From Ectothiorhodospiraceae bacterium (GTDB lineage Bacteria; Pseudomonadota; Gammaproteobacteria; XJ16; Halofilaceae), in the NCBI GenBank assembly GCA_007134775.1, contig SLKC01000032.1, forward strand, positions 1 through 48,891: a stretch of DNA of 48,891 nt, given 5' to 3'. Of the stretch, positions 1 through 10,287 are shown piece by piece. The position numbers and the translations under genes are program-made. Under the pieces are notes generated by a model. The model was not told where the DNA came from. It did no database searches and saw nothing but the letters and a program-made list of their open reading frames with translations. Position 1 is the stretch's first letter. The number at the start of each line of letters is the position of its first letter.

Positions 1-2
1 TC

Positions 3-242
3 GAGCTGCTCGCCGCCGACACGGCAGTGGTCGCCTCCTCGTTCGGTCACGGCATCGCCACCGTCGTGCTCCACGCTGTGGCCTGGGCGCTGCCCGATCT
101 CTGGCGGTTCACGGCCGCGGAATGGCCCGCGCGCGGTGGTGGTGACGGGGCCGACCTCGCCCTGGTTCTGGGCCAGACGGCGATCTACGGCCTGTTGCTG
201 TTCGCCGCCGCCGCGGCCGATCTCTACCGGCGGGCCTTCTGA
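3..242 (+). CDS. ABC-2 type permease, C-terminal end (partial, begins before the window)
   Basis: The reading frame is open from base 3 and has no visible start, so only the last 79 or so residues are present. They contain a hydrophobic stretch followed by the sequence LPDLWRFTAAEW, then a final membrane helix (LALVLGQTAIYGLLLFAAAAADL). A helix, a short extracytoplasmic LPxLxxF-like segment and a terminal helix are typical of the end of ABC-2 family permeases. The matching ATPase lies in the same direction at 1814. The stop overlaps the next start by one base (TGATG), which suggests translational coupling. The substrate cannot be told. Family assignment is inferred from a short tail and from context. 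Confidence 0.6.
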   Translation, partial: ELLAADTAVVASSFGHGIATVVLHAVAWALPDLWRFTAAEWPARGGGDGADLALVLGQTAIYGLLLFAAAAADLYRRAF

Positions 243-976
243 TGCATTCTGCCTGTGACTGGCGCCCGCCGCTGCGTCCCCCAACGGCCCTGCCGCGCAG
301 TATCCGCGTGCTGTTGCTGGTGGCCGTGGCGCTCCAGCTCGCCTGGCATGTGCTGGCCCCGGCACCGCAGCCCGCGCCGCGGGCGCTGCCGCCCGTCCCC
401 GCCGAGGCCATCGCCGCGCTCGCCGCCACGGGCGACCGCATCAGCGTGGCAGCGGGGCTGCTGCTGTGGCTGCCGGCGCAGATCGACCGCCCCGGCGCCC
501 GGCAGAGTTTCCACGCGCTCGACTATGGCCGTCTGCGCGACTGGCTGGCTACCGTCCAGGCGATCGACCCGGACGGGACCCACGCCCTCACGCTCGCCGT
601 GCGGGTCTACGCCCAGGTCGATGATCCCGAACGCCAGCGGACGCTGCTCGATTGGGTCCATGACGCCGTCCGCGAGCACCCCGCCGAGCGCTGGCCCTGG
701 CTCGCCGAGGCCGCGCTGCTCGCACGCCACCGGCTGGGGGACGACGGGCGCGCGCTCGCCTATGCGCGCACGCTCTATCAGCGCACCGCGCCGGGGCAGG
801 CGCCGGTCTGGGTGCGCGCGCTGCCGGCCCGGTTGCTGGCAGAGCGGGGGCAGTATCGGGCCGCTGCGGACCACCTCGAGGCACTGCTCGCCAGCGACGG
901 CAGCGCGGATCCGCGCGAACGCGCCTGGCTCGAGCGCCGCCTCGAGGCGCTGGCGCAGCGCGCAGATCGACCCTGA
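242..976 (+). CDS. Membrane-anchored helical (TPR-like) protein of an ABC exporter operon
   Basis: This 244-residue protein has one N-terminal membrane helix (about residues 20-40) followed by a proline-rich linker and an all-helical region rich in Ala, Leu, Arg and Asp/Glu. Helix pairs with spacing like tetratricopeptide repeats appear around residues 95-235 (for example WLAEAALLARHRLGDDGRALAYARTL, read as short helices). I recognise no catalytic motif. It overlaps the upstream permease stop by one base and lies in the same direction as a pilin-like gene and an ABC ATPase, so it is probably a periplasmic-facing accessory or scaffold protein of that complex. The TPR call is by eye. The function is not known to me. 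Confidence 0.6.
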   Translation: MHSACDWRPPLRPPTALPRSIRVLLLVAVALQLAWHVLAPAPQPAPRALPPVPAEAIAALAATGDRISVAAGLLLWLPAQIDRPGARQSFHALDYGRLRDWLATVQAIDPDGTHALTLAVRVYAQVDDPERQRTLLDWVHDAVREHPAERWPWLAEAALLARHRLGDDGRALAYARTLYQRTAPGQAPVWVRALPARLLAERGQYRAAADHLEALLASDGSADPRERAWLERRLEALAQRADRP

Positions 977-1011
977 CCCGGGCGCGCGGGCCCGGGGCGG
1001 GAGCGAGGGAG

Positions 1012-1030
1012 GCGGGCCGGCACGGCCCGC
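1012..1030 (+). terminator. GC-rich hairpin between the helical protein and the pilin gene
   Basis: Eight-base arms gcgggccg and cggcccgc enclose a 3-base loop. There is no T-run after it, so it could be an attenuator or an RNA-stability element rather than a terminator. It sits in the only sizeable gap of this operon (977-1099). Confidence 0.3.
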
Positions 1031-1099
1031 GATCACAGGGGCGGGCACCAGCGCGCCCCGGATCCACACAGCGCGATAACCAAAACAGGGAGTCATGCC

Positions 1100-1804
1100 A
1101 TGCGACGTTGTACACAGGGTTTTACACTGGTCGAGATCGCCGTTGTCCTGGTCATCATCGGCCTGCTGCTCGGCGGTATCCTGCAGGGACAGCAGCTCAT
1201 CCAGAGCGCACGGGTGCAGAACCTGGCCGATCAGCAGGCCGGGGTCCGCGCAGCCTACTACGGCTTCATCGACCGCTACGGTGCGGTGCCGGGCGACATG
1301 CCGCGCGATGCGGCCCGCGACGCCCTCGGGGACAGCGCCATCGCGCGCGGTGGTCCGGGACAGGGCCGCCTGCCCGCCCCCGGTGGCGATGGCTGGGACG
1401 CGCTCAATGGGGTCTGGGAGCATCTCTCGGTCGCGGGCTTCATCTCGGGCCACTACCAGGGAGCCGCCACGACCGCGCCGACCAGCGCTGACGAGGCGCC
1501 TGTGAATGCCTTCCAGGGCCTGGTGCTGCTCGCGCACCACGACGGCTATCTCGATGACGACGGTCGCACGCCCGACCGTCTGCTCTACCACTTCGGCGGC
1601 AACGTCCCCGCCTCGGTGGCGCGTGAACTCGATGACAAGCTCGACGATGGCCGGCCCGGCTCGGGGACGGTGCGCAATGCCGCGCCAGGCCAGCAGATGT
1701 GGGAGTCGGATGCGGCCTGCGTGAGGCCCGCGCGCACGGGCGATCACACGGTCTGGGATGTCGAACTGGATGCGCCGGACTGCAACCCGGTCTTCCTCTT
1801 CTGA
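1100..1804 (+). CDS. Type IV pilin-like / pseudopilin protein
   Basis: The 234-residue protein opens with a short basic leader and a class III prepilin signal: MRRCTQG then FTLVE, with predicted cleavage after Gly7 and the conserved Glu at mature position 5. A 20-residue hydrophobic helix follows (IAVVLVIIGLLLGGILQG), which is the pilin polymerisation helix. The C-terminal domain is soluble, with a DDKLDDGRPGSG stretch and two late cysteines (in DAACVRP and DAPDCNP) that could form the D-region disulfide of minor pilins. A ribosome site AGGGAG lies about 7 bases before the ATG. The gene ends 9 bases before an ABC ATPase. Whether it builds a pilus, a type II-like pseudopilus or acts as an anchored protein of the exporter is open. 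Confidence 0.85.
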   Translation: MRRCTQGFTLVEIAVVLVIIGLLLGGILQGQQLIQSARVQNLADQQAGVRAAYYGFIDRYGAVPGDMPRDAARDALGDSAIARGGPGQGRLPAPGGDGWDALNGVWEHLSVAGFISGHYQGAATTAPTSADEAPVNAFQGLVLLAHHDGYLDDDGRTPDRLLYHFGGNVPASVARELDDKLDDGRPGSGTVRNAAPGQQMWESDAACVRPARTGDHTVWDVELDAPDCNPVFLF

Positions 1805-2579
1805 AGGGGCGCCGTGATGATCGTGGTCGCGGATGTCCATCAGCGCCGAGGTGGGCGCACGATCCTGGCCGGTGTCGATGTCGACGTCCCACCCGGCACC
1901 TGCACGGCACTGGCGGGTGGCAACGGCGCTGGCAAGTCGAGCCTGCTCGGCGCCATGGTCGCTCTTGCGCCTGTGGATCGCGGTTCCATCCGCATCGCTG
2001 GCCATGATCCGGCGGATCGGCGCGCGCGGGCGCGGTTGGCCTACCTGCCCGAGTGCTTCCAGCCGCCGGCTTACCTGACCGGGGGCGAGCTTCTGCGCAC
2101 CATGCGCCGACTCTACGGCCAGCCCCCGGATGACAGCGCGATCGCGGCCGCCAGCGCCGAGCTCGGGCTATCGGCGACAGCGCTCGATCGCCCCGTTGCG
2201 GCCTATTCCAAGGGGATGGTGCAGCTCCTCGGCCTGGCCGGGTGCCTGCTTAGCGAGCGCCCGCTGCTGATCCTCGACGAGCCCATGAGCGGCCTCGACC
2301 CAGGGGCGCGACTGCGCCTGCGGGCGGCGCTCGCCCGGCGAGCCGCGGCGGGTGCGACGGTGCTATTCACCACGCACCTGCTCGCCGATGCCGAGCGATT
2401 CGCCGATTGGGTGGCGATCCTCGACACCGGCCGCATCGTAGCCGCGGCGTCCCCGGCCGAGCTGCGGGCGCGCTACGGCTGTGCCGACCTCGAACGCGCT
2501 GTCGTTGCCAACCTGGGGCTGGGCGTGGCCGGATCAGCGTGCGCCGTGGGGCCTGACGGCGCTGCATGCGCGGACCCGC

Positions 2580-3977
<1,398 letters not shown>

Positions 3978-3979
3978 GA

Positions 3980-5062
3980 TCAGCCTCCCTCGGATTGTAG
4001 TGGCAGTACGACACGGAAGACGGTGTGGCCGGGTTCGCTGTCGCACTCAATGAGGCCGCCGTGCTGGCCGACGAGCGTCTGCGCGATCGTCAGGCCGAGG
4101 CCGCTGCCGCCGGGACGGTGGCTGATCATCGGCTGGAACAGGGCCTCGACCGCTTCGTCGGGCAGACCGGGGCCGTCATCGATCATGTCGATGGCAGCGA
4201 CGAGGCGGTGGCGGACACCGGCGATGGTGAACTGGCGCAGGGCGGCCGTCGCCAGCGTGACCTGCCCGCTCGCACCCACTGCCTGCAGGGCGTTACGCCC
4301 GATGTTGAGCACGGCCTGAATCAGGCGGTCACGGTCGGCGTCGAGCATGGGGATGCTCGGGTCGTAGCGCGTGGCGATGGTCACGCCGGGCGCCGCCTCG
4401 GCGCGCAACAGTGCCGCCACGCGCTCGGTGACTTCGTGGATGCTGATCCGTGTCGGCTGCAGCGGCGTTGATGGGCCGACCATGCGTTCAACCAGCTCAC
4501 GCAGGCGGTCGGCCTCGCGCACGATGACATGGGCATGCTCGGTGAGCGTGTCGCCCGATTGCAGCTCGCGCTGGATGAGCTGGGCGGCGCCGCGCAGGCC
4601 CGCGAGCGGGTTGCGGATCTCGTGGGCGAGGCCGCGCATCAGGGTGCGGTTGGTCTGCTCCTGCGCACGTAGCGCCTCCTCGCGCGCGATGCGGCGGTGG
4701 CGGTCTACCGCGCTGAGTTCGACCACGAGGCGCTCGCCGCCGTCGTCGCCACGTACGGGGGAGACGACGGCATCGACCAGGCGCTTGTGTCCTCCGACCT
4801 GCAGCGCGAGTTCGCGGCCGGTCAGCGGGCTGCCGTGGGCGTCGGCCGATTCCAGTCGTTCTGCCCAGGCGCGCTCCAGATGCGCCACCTCGAGCAGCGG
4901 GCGGTCATGGACCCGATGTCGGCTGATGCCGAGCAGTTCCTCGGCCGCCGCGTTGAGGTAGAGAATGGGCAGGCCGGGCCGGCCAACCACGATCACCGCG
5001 GTCGCCAGCAGCTCGGTGAGCTCGGTGCCTTCCGTTAGCGGTCGATCAGGCGCGTCCGTCAT
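3980..5062 (-). CDS. ntrB: Nitrogen sensor histidine kinase NtrB
   Basis: A 360-residue cytoplasmic kinase/phosphatase that controls NtrC in response to PII. It has an N-terminal PAS domain (about residues 15-115), the H-box GLAHEIRNPLAG with phospho-acceptor His147, and an HATPase domain with N-box NIGRNALQA and glycine-rich DDGPGLP and GSGLGL segments. No membrane helix is seen, as expected for NtrB. It is followed after 2 bases by ntrC. An NtrC-like palindrome overlaps the start codon, which would allow autoregulation. Neither glnD nor canonical glnB/glnK is in the window. Confidence 0.97.
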   Translation of the reverse strand: MTDAPDRPLTEGTELTELLATAVIVVGRPGLPILYLNAAAEELLGISRHRVHDRPLLEVAHLERAWAERLESADAHGSPLTGRELALQVGGHKRLVDAVVSPVRGDDGGERLVVELSAVDRHRRIAREEALRAQEQTNRTLMRGLAHEIRNPLAGLRGAAQLIQRELQSGDTLTEHAHVIVREADRLRELVERMVGPSTPLQPTRISIHEVTERVAALLRAEAAPGVTIATRYDPSIPMLDADRDRLIQAVLNIGRNALQAVGASGQVTLATAALRQFTIAGVRHRLVAAIDMIDDGPGLPDEAVEALFQPMISHRPGGSGLGLTIAQTLVGQHGGLIECDSEPGHTVFRVVLPLQSEGG

Positions 5063-5080
5063 TGCACCATCCTAGTGCAA
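5062..5080 (-). promoter_or_regulatory. NtrC-type operator over the ntrB translation start
   Basis: Perfect 6-base inverted arms TTGCAC and GTGCAA are separated by 7 bases, close to the NtrC consensus TGCACy-N5-rGTGCA. The site spans the first base of the ntrB ATG (5060-5062) and its immediate upstream DNA. Position over the start fits repression or autoregulation of ntrBC rather than enhancer action. Binding itself is inferred. Confidence 0.65.
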
Positions 5081-5116
5081 TGACGCCCCAGTCGGCGACC
5101 GGGGTGGGCCCTGCAC

Positions 5117-5704
5117 TCAGTCGCCGACGGTCTGGCGGATAAGGTAGAAGCGGATGGGCTCGGAGGTAACCAATGGACGACCGTCGGCATCGAGTACCGT
5201 CGCACGCAGGTTATGCGGGCCCGGGTTGAGCGTGGCCACGCGGACCTTGATCGCGGCGGCCTCGGCCGATATCTCCGTCTCACCGGAGACGTCGATGCGC
5301 ACCCGATGGCCCGCGGCGAGCTCGGTGCTCGCTGGTGACAGCGCGACCTCGACTTCGACCTCGCCGGTGACACGGCGGGTCGCCTCGTCTGCTGGCGGGA
5401 ACACGATCTCGACACCGTCGTACGGGTCCTCGGGTTGCGCATCGGTCTCGGTCGGCTCGGGCGAGTCGTCACGCTCGGCCATGGCGGGCGCCTGGATGAT
5501 GTTGATATCGCCGAGCCGATAGGCCTCGGCTGCGTCGCCGGGCGGCTCGTCGGTGAACATCGGATTGCCGTGCTCATCCTCGGTCTGGTAGATGCCATCG
5601 GCTGCACTCGGCGATAACCCGAAGACGAACACTACCGCGATGGCTACTCCTGCCAGTGCGGCCGGGTAGCCGCCCCAGGTTGGTCCATGGCCCGTGCGCA
5701 TCAT
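5117..5704 (-). CDS. DUF4124 domain protein, exported or membrane-anchored
   Basis: A 195-residue protein with an N-terminal hydrophobic segment (about residues 12-33, ending before SAADGIYQ) that acts as a signal peptide or anchor. The DUF4124 core follows directly (GIYQTEDEHGNPMFTDEPP), then an acidic linker (about residues 75-95) and a C-terminal beta-rich, Ig/fibronectin-like region around residues 105-185. Small DUF4124 proteins are frequent companions of glnA and ntrBC in gammaproteobacteria. Their biochemical role is unknown to me. It lies downstream of glnA on the same strand with a strong palindrome in the gap, and upstream of ntrB. Confidence 0.8.
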   Translation of the reverse strand: MMRTGHGPTWGGYPAALAGVAIAVVFVFGLSPSAADGIYQTEDEHGNPMFTDEPPGDAAEAYRLGDINIIQAPAMAERDDSPEPTETDAQPEDPYDGVEIVFPPADEATRRVTGEVEVEVALSPASTELAAGHRVRIDVSGETEISAEAAAIKVRVATLNPGPHNLRATVLDADGRPLVTSEPIRFYLIRQTVGD

Positions 5705-5814
5705 TGCCCGCCGCTCCCGCTCGATTGAATCTGCACCATTCTACTTCAGGCAGCGAACAGGGAGCGCGGTTCCGTTGCGGCAACGGCCAGTCAACGCCGG
5801 CTGGCGGGTGCAGA

Positions 5815-5842
5815 CCGCGGCCGGTACGCGTACCGGCCGCGG
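5815..5842. terminator. Perfect 28-base palindrome just after glnA
   Basis: The sequence is exactly self-complementary over 28 bases with the centre between 5828 and 5829 (half-site ccgcggccggtacg). It starts 18 bases beyond the glnA stop. It would form a very stable RNA hairpin and may attenuate glnA readthrough into the DUF4124 gene, but there is no T-run. It may instead be a DNA-binding site. Confidence 0.5.
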
Positions 5843-5860
5843 CAGCGTGGAGCCATTGGC

Positions 5861-7270
5861 TCAGACGCTGTAGTACATGTCGAATTCGACCGGGTGCGTG
5901 GTCATGCGCAGGCGCGTGACCTCCTCCATCTTCAGGTCGATGTAGCCGTCGATGGCGTCGTCGGTGAACACACCGCCTGCCTTGAGGAATTCCCGGTCGC
6001 CATCGAGCGCCTCCAGCGCCTCTTCCAGAGAAGCGGCGACATGCGGGATCGCCTTCTCCTCTTCCGGCGGCAGGTCGTAGAGGTCCTTATCCATCGCGTC
6101 GCCCGGGTGGATCCGGTTCTGGATGCCGTCGAGGCCGGCCATCAGTAGCGCCGCGAAGGCCAGATAGGGGTTGGCGGTGGGGTCCGGGAAACGGACCTCG
6201 ATGCGCTTCGACTTCGCCGAGGCCTCGAACGGCACGCGGATCGACGCCGAACGGTTGCGTGCCGAATAGGCAAGCAGTACCGGTGCCTCGAAGCCGGGTA
6301 CCAGGCGCTTGTAGCTGTTGGTCGAGCCGTTGGTGAAAGCGTTCAGGGCCTTGGCGTGCTTGATGATGCCGCCGATATAGTACAGCGCCGTCTCGGACAG
6401 GCCGCCATAGCCGTCGCCGGTGAACATGTTCTCACCGCCCTTGTTCAGCGACATGTGCACATGCATGCCACTGCCGTTATCGCCGACGATCGGCTTCGGC
6501 ATGAAGGTCGCCGTCTTGCCGAAGGCGTGGGCGACATTCATCACCACGTACTTGAGGATCTGGATTTCATCGGCCTTGCGTACGAGGCTGCTGAAGCGCA
6601 TGCCGATCTCGCACTGCCCGGCGGTGGCGACCTCGTGGTGGTGCACCTCGGGGGTGATGCCCATCTCCTCGAGCGTCAGGCACATCTGGGCGCGCAGGTC
6701 GTGCAGCGAGTCGACCGGCGGTACGGGAAAGTAGCCGCCTTTAACGGAGGGGCGGTGGCCGATGTTGCCGTCCTCGTAGATCTTCTCGGCGTTCCAGGAC
6801 GACTCCTGGGAATCGATCTTGTAGAAGGAGCCGCTGATGTCCGTGCCCCAGCGCACGTCGTCGAGGACGAAGAACTCGGGCTCGGGGCCAAAGAAGGCCT
6901 CATCGGCGATGCCCGTGGACTGCAGATAGGTCTCGGCGCGGCGCGCGATCGAACGCGGATCGCGCTCGTAGCCCTGCAGCGTCGTCGGCTCGGCGATGTC
7001 GCAGCGCAGGTTGAGTGTGGGCTCGTCGGTAAAGGGGTCGACGACGCCGGTCGTCGGGTCGGGGCGGAGCATCATGTCCGACTCGTTGATGCCCTTCCAG
7101 CCCTGGATCGAAGAGCCGTCGAACATCTTGCCGGCCTCGAAGAACTCCTCGTCGACCTGGCTTGCGGGCAGGGTAACGTGCATCTCCTTGCCCTTGGTGT
7201 CGGTGAAGCGCAGATCGACAAAACGGATGTCTTCCTGCTTGATCGTGCTCAGTACATCACTGACGGACAT
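5861..7270 (-). CDS. glnA: Glutamine synthetase type I (GSI-beta)
   Basis: The 469-residue enzyme makes glutamine from glutamate, ammonia and ATP in the cytoplasm as a dodecamer. Length and motifs match [12 protein letters not shown] near the N-terminus, the metal/ATP segments GPEPEFFV and [10 protein letters not shown], the glutamate loop [13 protein letters not shown], and the adenylylation segment DLYDLPPEE with target Tyr398. The presence of that Tyr predicts control by GlnE, which is not in the window. Transcription is from a sigma54 promoter (7325-7340) with two upstream NtrC sites, so it belongs to the Ntr regulon together with the ntrBC genes downstream. Confidence 0.98.
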   Translation of the reverse strand: MSVSDVLSTIKQEDIRFVDLRFTDTKGKEMHVTLPASQVDEEFFEAGKMFDGSSIQGWKGINESDMMLRPDPTTGVVDPFTDEPTLNLRCDIAEPTTLQGYERDPRSIARRAETYLQSTGIADEAFFGPEPEFFVLDDVRWGTDISGSFYKIDSQESSWNAEKIYEDGNIGHRPSVKGGYFPVPPVDSLHDLRAQMCLTLEEMGITPEVHHHEVATAGQCEIGMRFSSLVRKADEIQILKYVVMNVAHAFGKTATFMPKPIVGDNGSGMHVHMSLNKGGENMFTGDGYGGLSETALYYIGGIIKHAKALNAFTNGSTNSYKRLVPGFEAPVLLAYSARNRSASIRVPFEASAKSKRIEVRFPDPTANPYLAFAALLMAGLDGIQNRIHPGDAMDKDLYDLPPEEEKAIPHVAASLEEALEALDGDREFLKAGGVFTDDAIDGYIDLKMEEVTRLRMTTHPVEFDMYYSV

Positions 7271-7324
7271 GTCAACTCCTCGCGTTGGTTACGGATGGTG
7301 CATCAAGGTTCGCAGTATCGCTAA

Positions 7325-7340
7325 CGCAGGAAGCGTGCCA
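7325..7340 (-). promoter_or_regulatory. Sigma54 (-24/-12) promoter of glnA
   Basis: On the minus strand the sequence reads TGGCACGCTTCCTGCG, with the invariant GG and GC exactly 12 bases apart. Transcription would begin near 7314, giving a leader of about 44 bases before the glnA ATG at 7270. Confidence 0.88.
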
Positions 7341-7404
7341 GGCAGGAATGGATTATAGATTACAGAAAAATCAATGGCTTATGCGTCCTGGCACAGTGCA
7401 GCGC

Positions 7405-7421
7405 TGCACTTATTTGGTGCA
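7405..7421 (-). promoter_or_regulatory. NtrC enhancer site 1 for glnA
   Basis: TGCACTTATTTGGTGCA matches the NtrC consensus on both arms. Its centre lies about 99 bases upstream of the predicted sigma54 start, within the range of the high-affinity sites at enterobacterial glnA. Confidence 0.88.
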
Positions 7422-7435
7422 ATTCCAGAGGGTCC

Positions 7436-7452
7436 TGCACTGTTGTGGTGCG
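7436..7452 (-). promoter_or_regulatory. NtrC enhancer site 2 for glnA
   Basis: TGCACTGTTGTGGTGCG is a second NtrC site, 31 bases (three helical turns) from site 1, so two NtrC dimers would sit on the same face of the helix. This mirrors the paired enhancer of enterobacterial glnA. Confidence 0.85.
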
Positions 7453-7621
7453 CCACCGTGTCGGCCTGCACCGTTTCGGACGTCCGGTTGTCCATCCCGA
7501 ACCCATTTTTCCCGATCTCCGTTGTCCGCGGGTTCAACGCAGGAGCGCGGGCTAGCGAGCCCCGATGGCCTAGTGCTCAAGCCGTATTCGTTGCGTCGTC
7601 CTGCGGGGCGTCGCCCGCCCC
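7453..7621. other. Remainder of the glnA upstream gap, no gene seen
   Basis: The gap between glnA and the next gene (7271-7621, 351 bases) holds the sigma54 promoter and the NtrC sites in its first half. In this second half I see no coding frame with a ribosome site, and only short GC-rich repeats near 7605-7620 that might end transcription of the gene at 7622. Confidence 0.5.
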
Positions 7622-8182
7622 TCAGTGATGGCGATTACCGCCCGATACTGGGGTGCCACGGCCCGGCGCGGCCCGCTTCCAGGCCTGCTGGCTGCCGGTC
7701 TCGCAGGCGAGCTCGGCGGCATCGAGCGCCGAGAGCTGCTGTTCGGGGTCGTGCGCGCGCATCGTCTGCAGGATCTCCATGAGCGTGATGAATTCGGTGG
7801 CCAGTTCCGCGAACGGCTCGGCATCGGTCGCCGCGCCCGCCTGCGCGAGCGTGCCGTAGGCGCCGCGGCCGAGATCAACATAGTAGCGGAAGGGCACGGG
7901 CCGCCGCCGTACGCGCTGCGGGAAGAGTCCGCAGACGAGCAGGCACTCGTCGCCCGTGTCACGCAGCCGCTCCGGACGGCCGCCGCCGGCCTGCAGCCCC
8001 TGCAGGAACTCCAGGGCGAGTGCATGCCGACCCACCAGGGTGCGTTCGGCGAAGCGCATCAACATGAACACCAGATAGGCCTCGACCCCTTCGTCGAGGT
8101 CGGCTCCGCAGTCGTGGCGTGCGCTCTGGACCAGGCTGTGCCACTGGGCCGTGGCGGTGGGCTCGATGTGTACCTTCGGCAT
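7622..8182 (-). CDS. Conserved-looking hypothetical protein, unknown function
   Basis: A 186-residue soluble, mostly helical protein starting MPKVHIEPTATAQW. The ATG at 8182 follows GAGGAC at a good distance; the open frame extends to 8224 but without a ribosome site. A helical stretch with CGADLDEGVEAYLVFMLMRF and a LLVCGLFPQRVRRRPVPFRYYVDLGRGAYG segment (two parts) look conserved, with an acidic helical tail. I see no signal peptide, membrane helix or metal motif. I recall similar unnamed proteins in gammaproteobacteria but cannot name the family. It is 138 bases downstream of a hydrolase gene on the same strand. Confidence 0.65.
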   Translation of the reverse strand: MPKVHIEPTATAQWHSLVQSARHDCGADLDEGVEAYLVFMLMRFAERTLVGRHALALEFLQGLQAGGGRPERLRDTGDECLLVCGLFPQRVRRRPVPFRYYVDLGRGAYGTLAQAGAATDAEPFAELATEFITLMEILQTMRAHDPEQQLSALDAAELACETGSQQAWKRAAPGRGTPVSGGNRHH

Positions 8183-8320
8183 GATGGAATGTCCTCGAGT
8201 TGCCCGTGCCCATGAATACCACAATCACGCCCCGCTGTGCTCAAAACTGGGGTAAGTGTCGTAATACACGAACTTCGACCTACGCGGCGACAAGCGTCAA
8301 TGCAAAATGGGAGCCGACGC

Positions 8321-9148
8321 TTACGTGCCTTGCGCCTGCAGGGCGTCGCCCAGTTCGCGGGCGAACAGTCCCGGGGTATCGACCATCGAGAAGTGTCCCG
8401 CGTCGGGCAGCCAGCGCAGCTCGGCGCCCGGGACCATGCCGGCGAAGCGGCGGCCCTCGTCGGGGGCGACCCACTGGTCCTGCTCGCCCCAGAGTACGGT
8501 GACGGGGACCGCCACATTGGGATAGCGCGCCTCGAGCCACTCGGTGTAGGCGTAGTCGTACTGGGCAACCTGTCGATAGTAGGCCGGTTGTCCGATCTCG
8601 CCGGTCCACGGGGCGATCAACGCAGTCTCCAGCTCCGCCGGCATGGGTCGGGCCACCGCGGTGGCGAGGTGGGCCGCCAGCTGCGCGCGATGGATGTAGT
8701 CCGGCACCGCCGCGAAGACCGCCTCGTGCTCGTTGACGTGGCGCGAAAAGGGGGTGCCCCACGGGCTCAGGAGCACGCCGTCGGCGACCACAAGGCCGGC
8801 CACGGGACAGCCCTCGATCAGGTGCGCCCCCATCACGGTCGCCGCACCGAAATCGTGGCCGACCAGCCACGGTCGCTGCAGCTCGCGCGCGGCGAGGAAT
8901 TCCCGCAGGGCGCGGGCGAAGGCGCGCAAGCGCACTTCCTGGCCCTCGAGCTTCTCCGAGGCGCCATAACCGGGCAGATCGAGGAAGTGCATGCGGTATC
9001 GGTCCCGGAGGCGAGCGATCACCCCCTCCCAGACCACCGAGGACGCCGGTGTGCCGTGAACGAGCACGACGTCGGGGCCCTCGCCAGTGACGCCCCAGGC
9101 CATCTCGCCGACGCTGGATCGGAATCGCTGATCAAGTAGGTATTGCAT
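8321..9148 (-). CDS. Alpha/beta hydrolase with Asp nucleophile (haloalkane dehalogenase / epoxide hydrolase-like)
   Basis: A 275-residue single-domain alpha/beta hydrolase. The oxyanion segment is VLVHGTP, and the nucleophile elbow is VGHDFGAA with Asp99, not Ser, in the nucleophile position. The late acid and base lie in LWGEQDQW and DAGHFSM. An Asp nucleophile is characteristic of haloalkane dehalogenases and epoxide hydrolases rather than esterases, so the substrate could be a halide or epoxide. It could also be a related C-X bond hydrolase. The start is ATG 9148 with GGAGAG upstream; the open frame continues to 9307 through repeat-like non-coding DNA. A loose inverted repeat (8292-8298 with 8316-8322) overlaps the stop. 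Confidence 0.85.
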   Translation of the reverse strand: MQYLLDQRFRSSVGEMAWGVTGEGPDVVLVHGTPASSVVWEGVIARLRDRYRMHFLDLPGYGASEKLEGQEVRLRAFARALREFLAARELQRPWLVGHDFGAATVMGAHLIEGCPVAGLVVADGVLLSPWGTPFSRHVNEHEAVFAAVPDYIHRAQLAAHLATAVARPMPAELETALIAPWTGEIGQPAYYRQVAQYDYAYTEWLEARYPNVAVPVTVLWGEQDQWVAPDEGRRFAGMVPGAELRWLPDAGHFSMVDTPGLFARELGDALQAQGT

Positions 9149-9221
9149 GTGAACTCTCCATTCGCCGTGGAACGCTAGCCTAGCCGAAGGCGCGTCGGCG
9201 GTCGTTACGTAGGAATGCGTA

Positions 9222-9263
9222 TTCGTGCGTGTTCGTGCCTTTCGTGGTTCATGCCTTTCGTGG
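9222..9263. repeat. Short tandem-like repeat TGCCTTTCGTGG in an intergenic region
   Basis: TGCCTTTCGTGG occurs exactly at 9236-9247 and 9252-9263 (period 16), preceded by two TTCGTGC units at 9222 and 9232. Read on the minus strand it translates as a His-Glu-Arg pattern, which I have seen in spurious ORFs of many bacteria. It is probably a dispersed intergenic repeat. Confidence 0.5.
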
Positions 9264-9301
9264 TCGCGCGATGAGGGGTATCCGGCGGGCCCAGGCGCTT
9301 G

Positions 9302-9330
9302 CTGCAAACGCCGCGCGGCCTCGCTATACT
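9302..9330 (+). promoter_or_regulatory. Probable sigma70 promoter of glyQS
   Basis: CTGCAA at 9302-9307, a 17-base spacer and TATACT at 9325-9330 precede the glyQ start by 34 bases. Confidence 0.6.
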
Positions 9331-9363
9331 GCCGCGCCCCACAAAGCGATCGCTGGACCCGCC

Positions 9364-10283
<920 letters not shown>

Positions 10284-10287
<4 letters not shown>

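Noticed and set aside
224-2005. Long minus-strand open frame of nearly 1.8 kb.
   Set aside because: It is antisense to the helical protein and pilin genes, is rich in Arg/Ala/Gly as expected of GC-rich shadow frames, and has no recognisable domain or ribosome site.
7391-7410. Third NtrC-like site in GTGCAGCGCTGCAC.
   Set aside because: It has GTGCA/TGCAC in inverted order with a 4-base centre, which does not fit the TGCAC-N5-7-GTGCA spacing, and it overlaps site 1.
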